Assembly (NCBI RefSeq): GCF_900114495.1
Contig: NZ_FOZI01000002.1
Span: 1,178,001-1,242,000 of the forward strand
Direction of reading: 5' to 3'
Length of the DNA: 64,000 bases
Origin: Dyella sp. OK004
GTDB taxonomy: Bacteria; Pseudomonadota; Gammaproteobacteria; Xanthomonadales; Rhodanobacteraceae
In this document: piece by piece, positions 18,170 through 28,000 of the stretch
Layout: every line of letters begins with the position of its first letter
How positions within the stretch are numbered: the first letter of the stretch is position 1
Position numbers and translations under genes: made by a program
The notes under the pieces: model-generated
What the model was told of the DNA's origin: nothing
Database searches by the model: none
Seen by the model: the letters and a program-made list of their open reading frames with translations, nothing else

Positions 18170-18483
18170 CAGTGTTTCTCCTTGTTGCCCTCGCCGTCGC
18201 CGGCGGAGTTCTTGGTGGAATCCGAGGAAGCCGGGCCCTTGCCCGCTTCCGTGTTCAAAGTGACCACGCGTACATGCCCGTCGGGCGTGAGCACCTTGAT
18301 GCGGTGCTCGAACGCATTGCGCCCGCGCCGCACCGTGCTGGCCGACAGCACCTTGCCGCCGGTGTCGTGCTGCACTTGGTTCACCGCCTCTTCCAGCGTC
18401 ATGGACGGCTCCAGCGCCTGTGCGGCCACCGAAACGGTCGCCAGGAGCAACAAAAGGGCCGGCATGCGGAGCATTGTCTTCAT
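18169..18483 (-). CDS. Exported PepSY-domain protein
   Basis: 104 aa with a signal peptide (MLRMPALLLLLATVSVAAQA) and one PepSY-like unit (MTLEEAVNQVQHDTGGKVLSA, then RIKVLTPDGHVRVVTLN), followed by a charged Ser/Gly/Lys tail. PepSY domains are often small periplasmic inhibitors or sensors. As the first gene of the PepSY-regulator-kinase operon it is a likely periplasmic modulator of the kinase; this is inference from position. Confidence 0.82.
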   Translation of the reverse strand: MKTMLRMPALLLLLATVSVAAQALEPSMTLEEAVNQVQHDTGGKVLSASTVRRGRNAFEHRIKVLTPDGHVRVVTLNTEAGKGPASSDSTKNSAGDGEGNKEKH

Positions 18484-18579
18484 TTCGACAACAAAACCTC
18501 GTGGAAACGCCTTAAGGACGGCTATGCTCGTTCAGCCTATGAAACCGGGCCTGAATACTGACCCGACAGCCGTGCGCTG

Positions 18580-19596
18580 TCACGCAGCGACACGCCTCGG
18601 CGCCATGGCCTGCTCGATCAGGTCCCAGCCCGCGCCCGGCAGATGGGCGCCTTCGCTGATCAGGCGCCGGAAACCGCGCGCGCCCGGCTCACCCTGATAA
18701 AGCCCCAGCAGATGGCGGCTGATGTGCTTGAGCGAAGTGCCGCGCGCCAGCTCGGCCTCGATGTAGGGGCGCATATGGCGCAACACCTCGTCGCGCTCCG
18801 GCAGCGGCTCGCCGTAGAGCGCCGCCTCCACCCGCGCCAGCAGATAAGGATCGTGATAAGCCGCACGGCCCAGCATCACGCCATCTACCTGGGCGAGGTG
18901 CGCCTGCACCTGCTCGACCGTAGTGATGCCGCCGTTGATGATGACGGTGAGATGCGGAAACTCGCGCTTTAGCCGATAGACGCGCTCATAATCCAGCGGC
19001 GGAATCTCGCGGTTCTCCTTCGGGCTCAGCCCCTGCAGCCACGCCTTGCGTGCGTGCACCGCCAGAATCTCGATACCAGCCGCGATCATAGTTTCAGTGA
19101 AATGCTGCAGGCCAGCGTAATCATCCTGATCGTCCACGCCGATGCGGCACTTCACCGTCACCAGCACATCCACCGCATCGCGCATCGCCTTCACGCAGTC
19201 GCCGACCAAGGCCGGCTCGCGCATCAGGCAGGCACCGAATTTGCCCGACTGCACCCGATCCGAAGGACAGCCCACGTTGAGGTTGATCTCGTCGTAGCCG
19301 GCCTCGGCACCGAGGCGCGCCGCTTCCGCCAATTCCTTTGGCTCGCTGCCGCCCAACTGCAACGCCACCGGGTGTTCCTGCTGACTGTGTTCGAGCAGGC
19401 GCAATTGTTTGCCGCGCACCAAAGCGGCGCTGGTCACCATCTCGGTGTACAGGCGCGCACGCGGGGACAGCAGGCGGTGGAAGTACCGGCAGTGCCGGTC
19501 CGTCCAGTCCATCATGGGGGCCACGCATACACGAAATGAGTCAATATTGCGGCTCAACCCTTGCGTAATATGACTTTCGTGACTGAGTGGAAGCAT
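18580..19596 (-). CDS. dusA: tRNA-dihydrouridine synthase A, N-terminus replaced by the integrative element
   Basis: FMN enzyme reducing uridines 20/20a in the D-loop of tRNA. 338 aa. Motifs: VAPMMDWTDRHCRYFHR, LNVGCPSDRVQSGKFGACLM (catalytic Cys in NVGCPS region), VTVKCRIGVDD, and INGGITT. An integrative element has inserted in the 5' end: the first 20 codons (MLPLSHESHITQGLSRNIDS) and the promoter come from the element. The native start (MTSALNPDDFRV) is left at 32441. From FRV onward the reading frame is restored, so the enzyme is probably active. Confidence 0.94.
   Translation of the reverse strand: MLPLSHESHITQGLSRNIDSFRVCVAPMMDWTDRHCRYFHRLLSPRARLYTEMVTSAALVRGKQLRLLEHSQQEHPVALQLGGSEPKELAEAARLGAEAGYDEINLNVGCPSDRVQSGKFGACLMREPALVGDCVKAMRDAVDVLVTVKCRIGVDDQDDYAGLQHFTETMIAAGIEILAVHARKAWLQGLSPKENREIPPLDYERVYRLKREFPHLTVIINGGITTVEQVQAHLAQVDGVMLGRAAYHDPYLLARVEAALYGEPLPERDEVLRHMRPYIEAELARGTSLKHISRHLLGLYQGEPGARGFRRLISEGAHLPGAGWDLIEQAMAPRRVAA
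19504..19526. repeat. attL of the dusA integrative element
   Basis: 23-bp direct repeat within dusA codons for VAPMMDW. It matches 32382-32404 at 22 of 23 positions; weaker similarity continues into the neighbouring FRV codons. dusA 5' ends are a known target of a family of tyrosine integrases. Confidence 0.88.
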
Positions 19597-19683
19597 TGCA
19601 TTACTACTCGTTTTGTGTGATTTCGGGCCGTTTTGCGATCAGCGGTGTAACATGGAGTGCAACACAAAGGGAAAAGTTGCACC

Positions 19684-20730
19684 GTGGGAACCATCCTCAC
19701 CCGCCGCCGCAAGGACGGCCAATCGAGCTACACAGCGGTCATCCGCCTCAAGAAAGCCGGCAAGGTGATCCATAGCGAGTCGGAGACCTTTGGGCGCAAG
19801 GCGCTGGCACAGGAATGGATGCGCCGGCGTGAGGCAGAACTTGACCAACATCGTGCCCGCGGCACGTTGCACGGCGCAAAGACGACGCTGGCCAGCCTGA
19901 TCACATGGTACCGCGAGACCGTTGGCCCCACAGCGAAGTGGGGGCGCACCAAGGCATTTGACCTCCTTCGCCTCGAAGGGTGCGACATCGCGCGCAAAGT
20001 GGCCACCGAGCTGGGCACCGCTGATTACATCAACCATGTGATGGCCAGACGCGCCGAAGGCGCCGGCCCGGCCACGGTTGGCAACGATCTTGTATGGATC
20101 GGCCAGGTGCTGCGATCGGCCCGCGCTGGCTTCAATCTCCCCCTGCGCCTCGACTTTCTGGCGGACGCTCGCCACGAGCTGCGGCAACGGAAGGTGGTCC
20201 GCAAATCGCGATGGCGAGATAGGCGTGTCACGCCGGCCGAAGACGTGGCACTGCGTGACTACTTCGCGCGACGCGATAGGCGCGCGCAGATACCTATGTC
20301 GGACATCTATGCGTACGCAGTGCTCACGACGCGACGGCAGGAAGAAATAACCGAGATCCGGCGCTCGAACTTCGAGCGGCCGTGCGCCTGGCTGGACGAC
20401 GTAAAGCACCCGACCATGAAAGAGGGCAACCGGAAGAAATTCCGCATGCCTCCCGAGGCATGGGAGATCATCGACCGGCAACGCGCGATCGATGGCGAGG
20501 ACCGCGTGTTCCCCTACAACCCCAAGTCCGTGGGCGCAGCTTTCGCCCGGGCGTGCAAAGTGTTGGGCATCGAGAACTTGACCTTCCACGACCTACGCCA
20601 CGAAGCAACGTCGCGGCTGTTTGAGCGCGGCTACGCCATCCAAGAGGTGCAGCAATTTTCGCTTCACGAGTCCTGGCAAACGCTCAAGCGATACACCCAC
20701 CTGCGACCCGAGCACCTCGTCGACCGTTGA
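19684..20730 (+). CDS. int: Tyrosine recombinase (dusA-type integrase)
   Basis: Phage-type integrase of 348 aa. The N-terminal arm-binding part (GTILTRRRKDGQSSYTAVI) is typical of integrases that use dusA. Catalytic residues: Arg in LTTRRQEEITEI, HDLRHEATSR (His-x-x-Arg), then LHESWQTLKRYTHL with the second His and nucleophile Tyr. The GTG start at 19684 matches the family N-terminus; an upstream in-frame GTG (19657) would add nine residues. It reads away from dusA and appears intact. Confidence 0.94.
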   Translation: MGTILTRRRKDGQSSYTAVIRLKKAGKVIHSESETFGRKALAQEWMRRREAELDQHRARGTLHGAKTTLASLITWYRETVGPTAKWGRTKAFDLLRLEGCDIARKVATELGTADYINHVMARRAEGAGPATVGNDLVWIGQVLRSARAGFNLPLRLDFLADARHELRQRKVVRKSRWRDRRVTPAEDVALRDYFARRDRRAQIPMSDIYAYAVLTTRRQEEITEIRRSNFERPCAWLDDVKHPTMKEGNRKKFRMPPEAWEIIDRQRAIDGEDRVFPYNPKSVGAAFARACKVLGIENLTFHDLRHEATSRLFERGYAIQEVQQFSLHESWQTLKRYTHLRPEHLVDR

Positions 20731-20829
20731 GCCTCCAAGTCGCTGTGCAGCGGCACACTAACTGCACACCGCTGCCTCCATGCCGATACGGAAAGCACGG
20801 GGGATTTGCTAGTGGCAAGGAGTACCACC

Positions 20830-21147
20830 ATGAAAGACAGCAGCACCATCATCGCCACGCTTGATCGCGCGATCGAGCACGTAGACGCCATCGAGACGCT
20901 TGGCGCAAGCTTGGCCGCAGGCATGCATGCCGGCGTGGTCATACCCGACCACGTGCAAACGCTCATGGCCATGATGGCCACGCAGATACGTGAGCAGTTG
21001 GTCGAACTGAGCGTGATGCTGCAGGGGGCAAGAGAGCAGCGGCAGGGAGGTAGTGAAAATCCCTCCCCTTTATATAGCCCCCAATGGGTGGCTTCTTCGG
21101 AAACGGGTAATTTTGGTAACTACGTCACCAAGTCACTCACTTTTTAA
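20830..21147 (+). CDS. Small element-encoded protein, unknown function
   Basis: 105 aa, start supported by AAGGAG 8 bases upstream. The first 70 residues look helical (IIATLDRAIEHVDAIETLGA, MAMMATQIREQLVELSVML), the tail is polar. No family recognised; proteins of this kind are common next to integrases. The last third reads through sequence whose base composition drops sharply towards the AT-rich array. Confidence 0.55.
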   Translation: MKDSSTIIATLDRAIEHVDAIETLGASLAAGMHAGVVIPDHVQTLMAMMATQIREQLVELSVMLQGAREQRQGGSENPSPLYSPQWVASSETGNFGNYVTKSLTF

Positions 21148-21306
21148 AGCTAAAACATATAGTTACGAGATCATGACAAGGGTAATCAAAAGGTAATTCC
21201 TGGGTAATCGGATTACCCTAACAAAAGGTAATTTCACTCTCACAGCTACTCATTTATATTCAATCACTTAGATGATGAGGGTAATTTTAATTACCCTCAA
21301 ATTACC
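21106..21306. repeat. Array of GGTAAT/ATTACC boxes in an AT-rich intergenic region
   Basis: Exact GGTAAT boxes on the plus strand at 21106, 21181, 21192, 21203, 21227 and 21280; on the minus strand (ATTACC) at 21212, 21290 and 21301; a near match GGTAAC at 21115. Spacing is 11 bp between 21181, 21192 and 21203 and between 21290 and 21301, one helical turn. The region is far more AT-rich than its surroundings. It lies upstream of the methylase operon and may be an operator cluster, iterons or an integrase/excisionase arm-site region. Confidence 0.7.
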
Positions 21307-21340
21307 TTTCCAAATAACTAACATAATCGTTTTATATCAA

Positions 21341-21706
21341 TTAGTTAGGCCGAAATAAAGGAACGCGGTTACCTTCATCACCCTTTTCCGCGCCCAACCC
21401 AAGCAGCACTCGAATCGTGTGACCAATGGACTCCAAGGCTTTGAGACCAACGCGACGTACCACACGTGTCATGAACTGACAAAGACAACGGGACCGGCCG
21501 CTGTGTCTTGCGGCGTGGTGTCGCATCGTCTTGATCAGGGCTTCAACCATGTGAAGGAAGGTGACACGGAAAGCCAGATCGTCGCGGTGATGGGGATTGG
21601 GATGAAACCGAGCGTTTGGTCCATACAGTCCACCTGATCTCGCCTTGATGTCCGCCCAAGCCAGATAAGGGGCCGCGTCGAACAAGTTGTAACGTCGGCA
21701 CAACAA
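21341..21706 (-). CDS. Doubtful small protein
   Basis: Open frame of 121 codons from a TTG, without a good ribosome site. The C-terminal half (RRVGLKALESIGHTIRVLLG) could be a real helix and the frame ends cleanly beside the AT-rich array. No family recognised. It could also be a chance frame. It is divergent from the methylase gene. Confidence 0.3.
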   Translation of the reverse strand: MLCRRYNLFDAAPYLAWADIKARSGGLYGPNARFHPNPHHRDDLAFRVTFLHMVEALIKTMRHHAARHSGRSRCLCQFMTRVVRRVGLKALESIGHTIRVLLGLGAEKGDEGNRVPLFRPN

Positions 21707-21745
21707 CGCAACAATTCAGTGTCAGTGCGACTTAAGGGGATAGGA

Positions 21746-22603
21746 GTGAACCGAGAACGGACGGCAGGCAAACCTGCTGGGGAAGACGGTGTCGGTATCG
21801 TCGTTCCTTTTCTCAAGTGGCCGGGCGGGAAACGGTGGCTGGCCGCAGAACACCGCAATGTGTTTCCCAAGAAATACAAGCGTTATGTCGAACCGTTTCT
21901 CGGCTCAGCATCCGTTTTCTTTGCGCTGCAACCCGAGCGCGCACTCCTGTCCGATGCAAATGAAGAACTGATCACCACTTACCGTGCTATCCGGTCGCGG
22001 CCCAAGGCAGTCATGGACGCGCTCAACCGCCATGCATTAAAGCACTGCGACACGTACTACTACGAGGTGCGATCGATGCGGCCCACAGGGTTGATCGAGC
22101 GCGCTGCGCGCCTGATTTACCTCAACCGAACCTGCTTCAACGGCATTTACAGAGTAAACCTTGAAGGTGTCTTCAACGTTCCGCGCGGAACAAAGAACAC
22201 AGTCGTGCTCCCAACTGACGATTTCCACACTCTTAGCCGGGTACTCCACGGAGCCGAGCTGGAAAACAAGGATTTCGAGGAAATCATTGATCAGTCGGGT
22301 GACGGCGACTTTGTATTCGCCGATCCGCCATACACGGTGCGCCACAACACCAACGGCTTCATCAAATACAACGAAAAGCTTTTTTCTTGGGCGGACCAGG
22401 AGCGCCTCGCAGCCGCACTAGCACGCGCGAGGCGTCGCGGCGCCCGGATTGTTGCGACGAACGCGAACCACTCATCCATCCGCGAACTCTACGCATATCA
22501 CCGGTTCGCACAGCGCACGGTCTCCCGCTTCAGTTCGATTTCCGCCACCAGTTCGAGCCGAAAACAATTTGAGGAGCTTGTCATCCTAGGAGGGCGGCGA
22601 TGA
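21746..22603 (+). CDS. D12-class (Dam-type) adenine-N6 DNA methyltransferase
   Basis: 285 aa. SAM-binding and catalytic motifs of the Dam family: FLKWPGGKRWLA, VEPFLGSASVFF (motif I) and FADPPYTVRHNTNGF (motif IV DPPY), with LIYLNRTCFNGIYRVN in between. It probably methylates adenine in a short site such as GATC, but the target domain does not allow a reading. The start is GTG at 21746 with AAGGGG six bases upstream; an earlier GTG (21719) lacks such a site. Its stop overlaps the next ATG. No restriction endonuclease gene is adjacent. Confidence 0.9.
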   Translation: MNRERTAGKPAGEDGVGIVVPFLKWPGGKRWLAAEHRNVFPKKYKRYVEPFLGSASVFFALQPERALLSDANEELITTYRAIRSRPKAVMDALNRHALKHCDTYYYEVRSMRPTGLIERAARLIYLNRTCFNGIYRVNLEGVFNVPRGTKNTVVLPTDDFHTLSRVLHGAELENKDFEEIIDQSGDGDFVFADPPYTVRHNTNGFIKYNEKLFSWADQERLAAALARARRRGARIVATNANHSSIRELYAYHRFAQRTVSRFSSISATSSSRKQFEELVILGGRR

Positions 22604-23199
22604 CGGCCGGAGACCCCAACACCGCACGAGACGTGGAGACTGACGGTAGATGGAAGCGATTTACCAAACACCCTTGGGTAAGGGCGACTTTGCGCTTTCT
22701 GAAGCGGCACCGCGAAGCTTTCTACCAGTTGTTCATGACAGTGGCCTTGGCCAACATCCCGATCGCTATTGTCTATCTCGACAAGATAACCAGCCTTGAT
22801 CCAAAGGCGCCTCATGATGGGTACTGGACCATCCTTCTGCACCTGTTTCGTAGCGGCGATGTTTACGTCTATTCGGCAGCACTTGTGGCACCGTTCTGGT
22901 GGACGCTACTTACCTATATGAGGAACAAGCGCAAGATGTGGCTCGCCCCATTGCCCTTCGTGCTGAGCTGCTTCTGCACTGTTGCAGGCGGCCTCATCTA
23001 CGCGAATCAGCTAAACGGACGTCTAAGCAACGAGCCAGTGGTAAATACTCTGGCGATCGCCATCTTTCTCTCATCGCTTGTGGTGCTGTACTGGTCTATC
23101 TATTGCGATCAGGCTTTGGCCGGGGACAACATGGAAGATCCCTTCGAAAAAGACCAGGACGACATCAACGATCTCATGAACGACATGGATAAGGGCTGA
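22600..23199 (+). CDS. Four-helix membrane protein of the methylase operon
   Basis: 199 aa, no family recognised. A basic N-terminus (RWKRFTKHPWVRATLRFLKR) precedes four predicted membrane helices (about 42-60, 85-106, 116-135 and 147-168) and an acidic cytoplasmic tail (FEKDQDDINDLMNDMDKG). Translation is coupled to the methylase (ATGA overlap), so it is part of the same functional unit. Small multi-helix proteins in defence operons often act as membrane-damaging effectors; that role here is only an inference. Confidence 0.75.
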   Translation: MTAGDPNTARDVETDGRWKRFTKHPWVRATLRFLKRHREAFYQLFMTVALANIPIAIVYLDKITSLDPKAPHDGYWTILLHLFRSGDVYVYSAALVAPFWWTLLTYMRNKRKMWLAPLPFVLSCFCTVAGGLIYANQLNGRLSNEPVVNTLAIAIFLSSLVVLYWSIYCDQALAGDNMEDPFEKDQDDINDLMNDMDKG

Positions 23200-23204
23200 G
23201 CCGC

Positions 23205-24302
23205 ATGGCGACTAAGAGCATCAAGCTAGACGGTCTCGTGGTCTCGCAACCTATCGGTGAGTTTTACGTCGTCGTCATGGAGCCTGACCAGTTAACCAGC
23301 CTAGCTGTCGCCGACGTGCGTAAGCTAGATGACAACGAACTCGATAAGTACCTAGGAATCCAGCGCCGCCTCGACAAAAAGCGTGTCGCCGAAATCAAGC
23401 AATACGTGAAGGGTATCGACGCGACTTTTCCAACGTCGGTACTACTCCACATCAGCGCGGAAAACGCGGAGTGGGACGACGATAGCCGCAAGCTGACGAT
23501 CTTCTCGAATCAGGATGGGGACTTTAGCGAAATCGCCCATATCCTTGACGGTCAGCATCGTGTCGCCGGGCTGGAAGGGTATAGCGGCCCCACTTTTCAG
23601 CTCTGCGTCTGCATCTTCATTGGCGCCGATATCGCGGACCAGGCGAGCATTTTTTCCACAGTGAACCTTGCGCAGACCAAGGTCAGTAAGAGCCTCGTCT
23701 ACGACCTCTACGAATATCAGAAGGCAAGGAGCCCGCAAAAAACGTCGCACAACATCGCGATTGTGATGGACCGGAGGGAGGGCAGCCCTTACCTAGGCAA
23801 GATCAAACGCCTCGGGTTTGCCACTAAGCCAGGTCAGATGCTCACCCAGGCCACCGTGGTGGAAGAGCTGATGCGGCTAATTACCCGCAGCGAGACCCAG
23901 GATCGGCAGGACCTGATGAAGGGCAAAAAGCTGCTACCTGCAACCGATGCAGAGCTACGCAAGACACCGTTCCGCAAAATGTTTATAGCTGGGCAAGACA
24001 GCAATATCGCGCTCAACGTGCTGAATTTCTTCCTTGCCGTTGAGGCCAGGTGGCCTACGGCATGGGAAGGCAACAAAGGCGTCATCCTTCCCAAAACGAA
24101 CGGCTTCAAGTCCCTTATGTGGGCACTTGGCGAGTGGTACTCCAGGAATATGGTGGAGGGTGACGAGGTCTTCGACGCAAAAGTGTTTGGCAGTTATCTC
24201 CAGAAGGTGAATCTTCGAGACGAGGATTTCACCACCGACCTGTTCAAACCGGGCTCTACCGGCCAAGCCACGTTCAAAGATTACCTTCGCGAAGCACTTT
24301 GA
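23205..24302 (+). CDS. DGQHR-domain protein (DndB-like)
   Basis: 365 aa. The signature AHILDGQHRVAGLEGY near residue 115 defines the DGQHR domain, as in DndB (regulator of DNA phosphorothioation) and DpdB of the deazaguanine-DNA system. The N-terminus has a ParB-like look (RLDKKRVAEIKQYVKG). FSTVNLAQTKVSKSLVYDL is also typical of the family. No dnd or dpd partner genes are present; the partners here are the methylase and the membrane protein. It starts 5 bases after the previous stop and is followed by a strong terminator. Confidence 0.88.
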   Translation: MATKSIKLDGLVVSQPIGEFYVVVMEPDQLTSLAVADVRKLDDNELDKYLGIQRRLDKKRVAEIKQYVKGIDATFPTSVLLHISAENAEWDDDSRKLTIFSNQDGDFSEIAHILDGQHRVAGLEGYSGPTFQLCVCIFIGADIADQASIFSTVNLAQTKVSKSLVYDLYEYQKARSPQKTSHNIAIVMDRREGSPYLGKIKRLGFATKPGQMLTQATVVEELMRLITRSETQDRQDLMKGKKLLPATDAELRKTPFRKMFIAGQDSNIALNVLNFFLAVEARWPTAWEGNKGVILPKTNGFKSLMWALGEWYSRNMVEGDEVFDAKVFGSYLQKVNLRDEDFTTDLFKPGSTGQATFKDYLREAL

Positions 24303-24353
24303 GTCGTTGCGTGCATCATTTCGCATCACGCGCGAGCGGTTCGCTACACCAAG

Positions 24354-24379
24354 CGGCGCCAGTAATGGCGCCGTTTTTT
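24354..24379 (+). terminator. Terminator of the methylase-DGQHR operon
   Basis: 7-bp GC stem (CGGCGCC/GGCGCCG), 6-base loop, then six T. It starts 52 bases after the DGQHR stop codon. Confidence 0.88.
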
Positions 24380-25067
24380 CGTCTGCACCACTCGCATCAA
24401 AAGCAAGGGGCGAAGCGCGCAGGCGTGGAGGGGGGATGACCGCGCGCGCTGAGGGCTGGCTGACGAGATTTGATCATTTGTTGATCAGCCGACAGGCTTC
24501 CAGCCTGAGCCGTCCTGCCCCTCCCCTTCGGGGACCAAGAGAGCATCACCACTAGCCACAATGGCGTTAGGATGCGCTCATCTTTGCTGATGGAACCAAG
24601 CAATCAGCACCGGGCGTCGACGCCGATTGATCCAACTACAAAGCCCCGCATTTGCGGGGCTTTTCATTTATGGCCAGGGGCCACGTCGCTGCACCGTTAC
24701 GGTGTAGGCATTCCCTTACTCGCACATGAGAATCCCCTTATAGTCAATCGAGGAGACAGTAATGGACGATGGACATGCCCAGTGAGTCTGGCGACCAAAG
24801 CATCGACCTTTGGTGACAGCCGATGACCTGGGTATCGACTTCTCGGCGATGGCCCGGCATTACCTGTCGCTTGGTTCAATAGGCGTGCTTCACGATACGT
24901 CGACGGCCTTCATGGCCTGTTAGCAAGTCGAAACCATCGCCGCGCCGTCTCGGTCCTTGCGACGGATGTCAGGAAATCTGTAACGAATGGCTGGTTGAAT
25001 GACGGGCGCACGACTGATAGGCGCCAGAACGACTCACAACTGAAGCACACAACATAGGGAATTGGAC
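24380..25067. other. Gene-poor stretch with decayed fragments
   Basis: About 690 bases with no convincing gene. A reading frame of 36 codons (24813-24923, TADDLGIDFSAMARHYLSLG) could be a leftover of a larger protein. At 24772 an ATG with an AGGAG box is followed by only seven codons, suggesting a frame broken early. TGATCA occurs twice 11 bases apart (24471, 24482). The RHS promoter should lie at the right end. Confidence 0.5.
24641..24664. terminator. Rho-independent terminator-like hairpin
   Basis: 10-bp stem AAGCCCCGCA/TGCGGGGCTT with a 2-base loop, continuing into TTTT. No intact gene ends before it, which suggests a lost gene or an unseen short transcript. Confidence 0.7.
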
Positions 25068-28000
25068 ATGAGCACAAGGAAGTGGTGCGCCGCCTCGGCG
25101 CGCCGTGCAGTCGTCATGGTACTAGGGATGATGCTGTCGTTAGCTTGGTCTAACGCCAGTCGCGCGAGCTACGGCCTGCCCTACTACATCCAGAACTACG
25201 AGAACGGTCAGCTGGTCACGTATACCTTTGACAAGCTCGACGATGGCATTGCCTTTGCCAAACAGTACATAGTCGTTGTGTGGCCATCAGGCACCCGTGA
25301 GCAGTGCCCGATAACCGTCACCTACGCCGACGCCAATACGATACAGAAAAATATACAGGCATCCGTTGGCTACACTTCGAGCAAGCCAGGCTGGTACACC
25401 TGCGAAGCGCGCGTCCTCGACATTAAGCTGACGACCTACGCGTACGACCCTGGAAAGAACACAGGCGAGAATTGCAATGGCGGTAATGGCATGCCGGATG
25501 GCGATGGCGCCATCACTTGCCCGGGCATGCCCCAAGCAGGCGATCCCATTAACGTCGCGACCGGCAACAAGTATGAGCAAGAAACCGATTTCGATACCTC
25601 GCCTTGGCTGACATTCCGGCGCTTCTACAACAGTGAGCGGAGCATTTCCCGGTCCAACCTAGGACCACAGTGGCGTCACTCGTTTGATCGCTCACTAATC
25701 CAATCCACCACCTTGCCCAATGGCCAGGGTACGCCGTATATCCAGCTCCAGCGCCCCTCCGGAAGCAGTGAAAATTTCCAACCGACGGCGAACGGTGGCT
25801 GGGCGCCCGATTCCAATGTGGCCGACACTCTAACCGCCGATGCGAACGGTTATACGGTCTACGTGGCAGGCCCGAACCAGTTTGAGCGCTATTCGACATC
25901 GGGACAATTGCAGTACATCGCCGATGCATCGGGGCAGATGACCACGTTCACCTACAACGGATCGCTACTCCAGGCAGTCACAGACCCCTTCGGTCGCACG
26001 CTTCAGTTCAGCTACGACAGTAATAACTTGCTGCATACCGTCACGCTTCCGGACAACGGTGTCCTCACGTACGGCTACACCAATGGCGTGCTGACCTCCG
26101 TTCAATACCCTGATAGCAAGACGCGTCAATACGTCTACAACGAGGCAGCCCTTACGAGCGGCACGAACCTGCCTTATGCGATGACCGGCGTTATCGACGA
26201 ATCGGGCAAGCGATACGACAGCACCGGCTACAACACTGCAGGCCAAGCGATATCCTCGACCCACGCCGGGGGCGCCAACGCTGTGCGCCTATCTGGCATC
26301 AGCACTATGAGCACGACCATGACGTCGCCGTTGGGCGCGTCCATGCGCTTCTCCACAGCAGATGATGGCCATGGCCGAATCACGCTGAGCGGCTTTTCGC
26401 AGGCATGCCACGCCGACTGGTGCTATCAGCCCTGGACATCGATTAAATACGATGCGAACGGCTATGCCAACTCACTGCAGGACTTTGCCGGAAACACCAC
26501 CACACTCACTCACAACGCCGCGGGATTAGAAACACAGCGCACTGAGGGCATGGCATCAATCGGAGAACAGCGCACCATTAACACCACTTGGGATGCGGTT
26601 CTACGCCGTCCTTTGACTCGGGTGACCTTGGATAGCAAGAACAACCCCGTCAAGCAAAGTGCATGGATATACAACAGCTCAGGGCAAGTCACTGCCCGCT
26701 GTGACATCGATCCTACGAACGCGAACGCCACCAGCTACACCTGTGGCAGCTCACCTCAAGCGCCGATCGGGGTCCGTCAATGGACCTACACGTACTGCAC
26801 CGCCATCGACAACGTTCAATGCCCCGTCACCGGGTTGCTGTTGAGCGAAGATGGCGCGCGCGTAGATGTTTCAGACGTCACCCACTACAGCTACTACCTG
26901 ACCACAGACACCTCGGGATGCGGGACAGCCGGCAGCGTCTGCCATCGTGCGGGTGATCCCTATCAAATCACTGATGCGCTCGGGCACGTCGTCACCTATG
27001 CGTCCTACGATGGCGCGGGGCGCGTCACACGCGTGATCGATCCCAATGGTGTGACGACGGACCTCACCTACACGCCGCGCGGCTGGATACAAACCCGCAA
27101 GGTCGGTAGCGCCACCACGACCTATGCTTATACCCCCTATGGCTCTGTAGCCTCCGTTACCGATGCGGACGGGGTCGTTGTGACCTATGGTTACGATGAC
27201 GCTCATCGCCTGATAGACATCACTGACGCTCAGGGTAACCGTATCCATTACACCCTGGATGCCGCAGGGAACGAGACCGACGAATCGATCTATGCAGCAG
27301 GTAGTAACACGCCGAGCCGCCACCTCTCGCGTACGTTCAACAATCTGGGACAGCTCACTAAGATCATTGACGGCCTCAATCAGACCGTGTTCGATGCGAG
27401 CGCAAGCGGCGCCTATAACCTCAACGGCAACCTGGCGAACTCCATTGATGTGCTGGGGGTTCAGCGTACGCGTCGGTTCGACACGCTGAACCGCTTACAG
27501 ACGATCCAAGACAGCGCCAAAGTCAACGGATCTACACAGTATTCCAGCACCACGTACGCCTACGATGCATTGGATCACGTCAATAAAGTCACTACGCCAG
27601 ACTACAAAAGCACCGCCAGCACGTACGATGGCTTGGGCAATCCCCAGTCACTCAATAGCCCAGACACGGGTGTAACGTCATCGACATTTGATGCGGCTGG
27701 TAATGTGCTGACTCGCACGGACGCCAAAGGTAATGTTGCCACCTTCACTTACGACGCCATAAACCGCACGACCGCAACCACCTATGTGGATCCCACCCTC
27801 AACGTATCCTATCGCTACGACGAAGCAGATAGTGTCACTGGCTGCACTGGCTCCTACCCTATCGGACGCCCGACCCGAATTATCGAAACCAGCGTAACGA
27901 CGGTCTACTGCTATGACGCGCGGGGTAACGTCACGCAGAAAAGCCAGATACAGGGAGCATCCACCGACATCACCGGCTATACGTATACCTCGGCTAATCG

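Noticed and set aside
19657-19683. Alternative GTG start of the integrase
   Set aside because: The family N-terminus begins GTILTRRRKDG; the extra nine residues do not fit.
21181-21306. CRISPR array
   Set aside because: The repeats are only 6 bp, occur on both strands and have no unique spacers of constant length.
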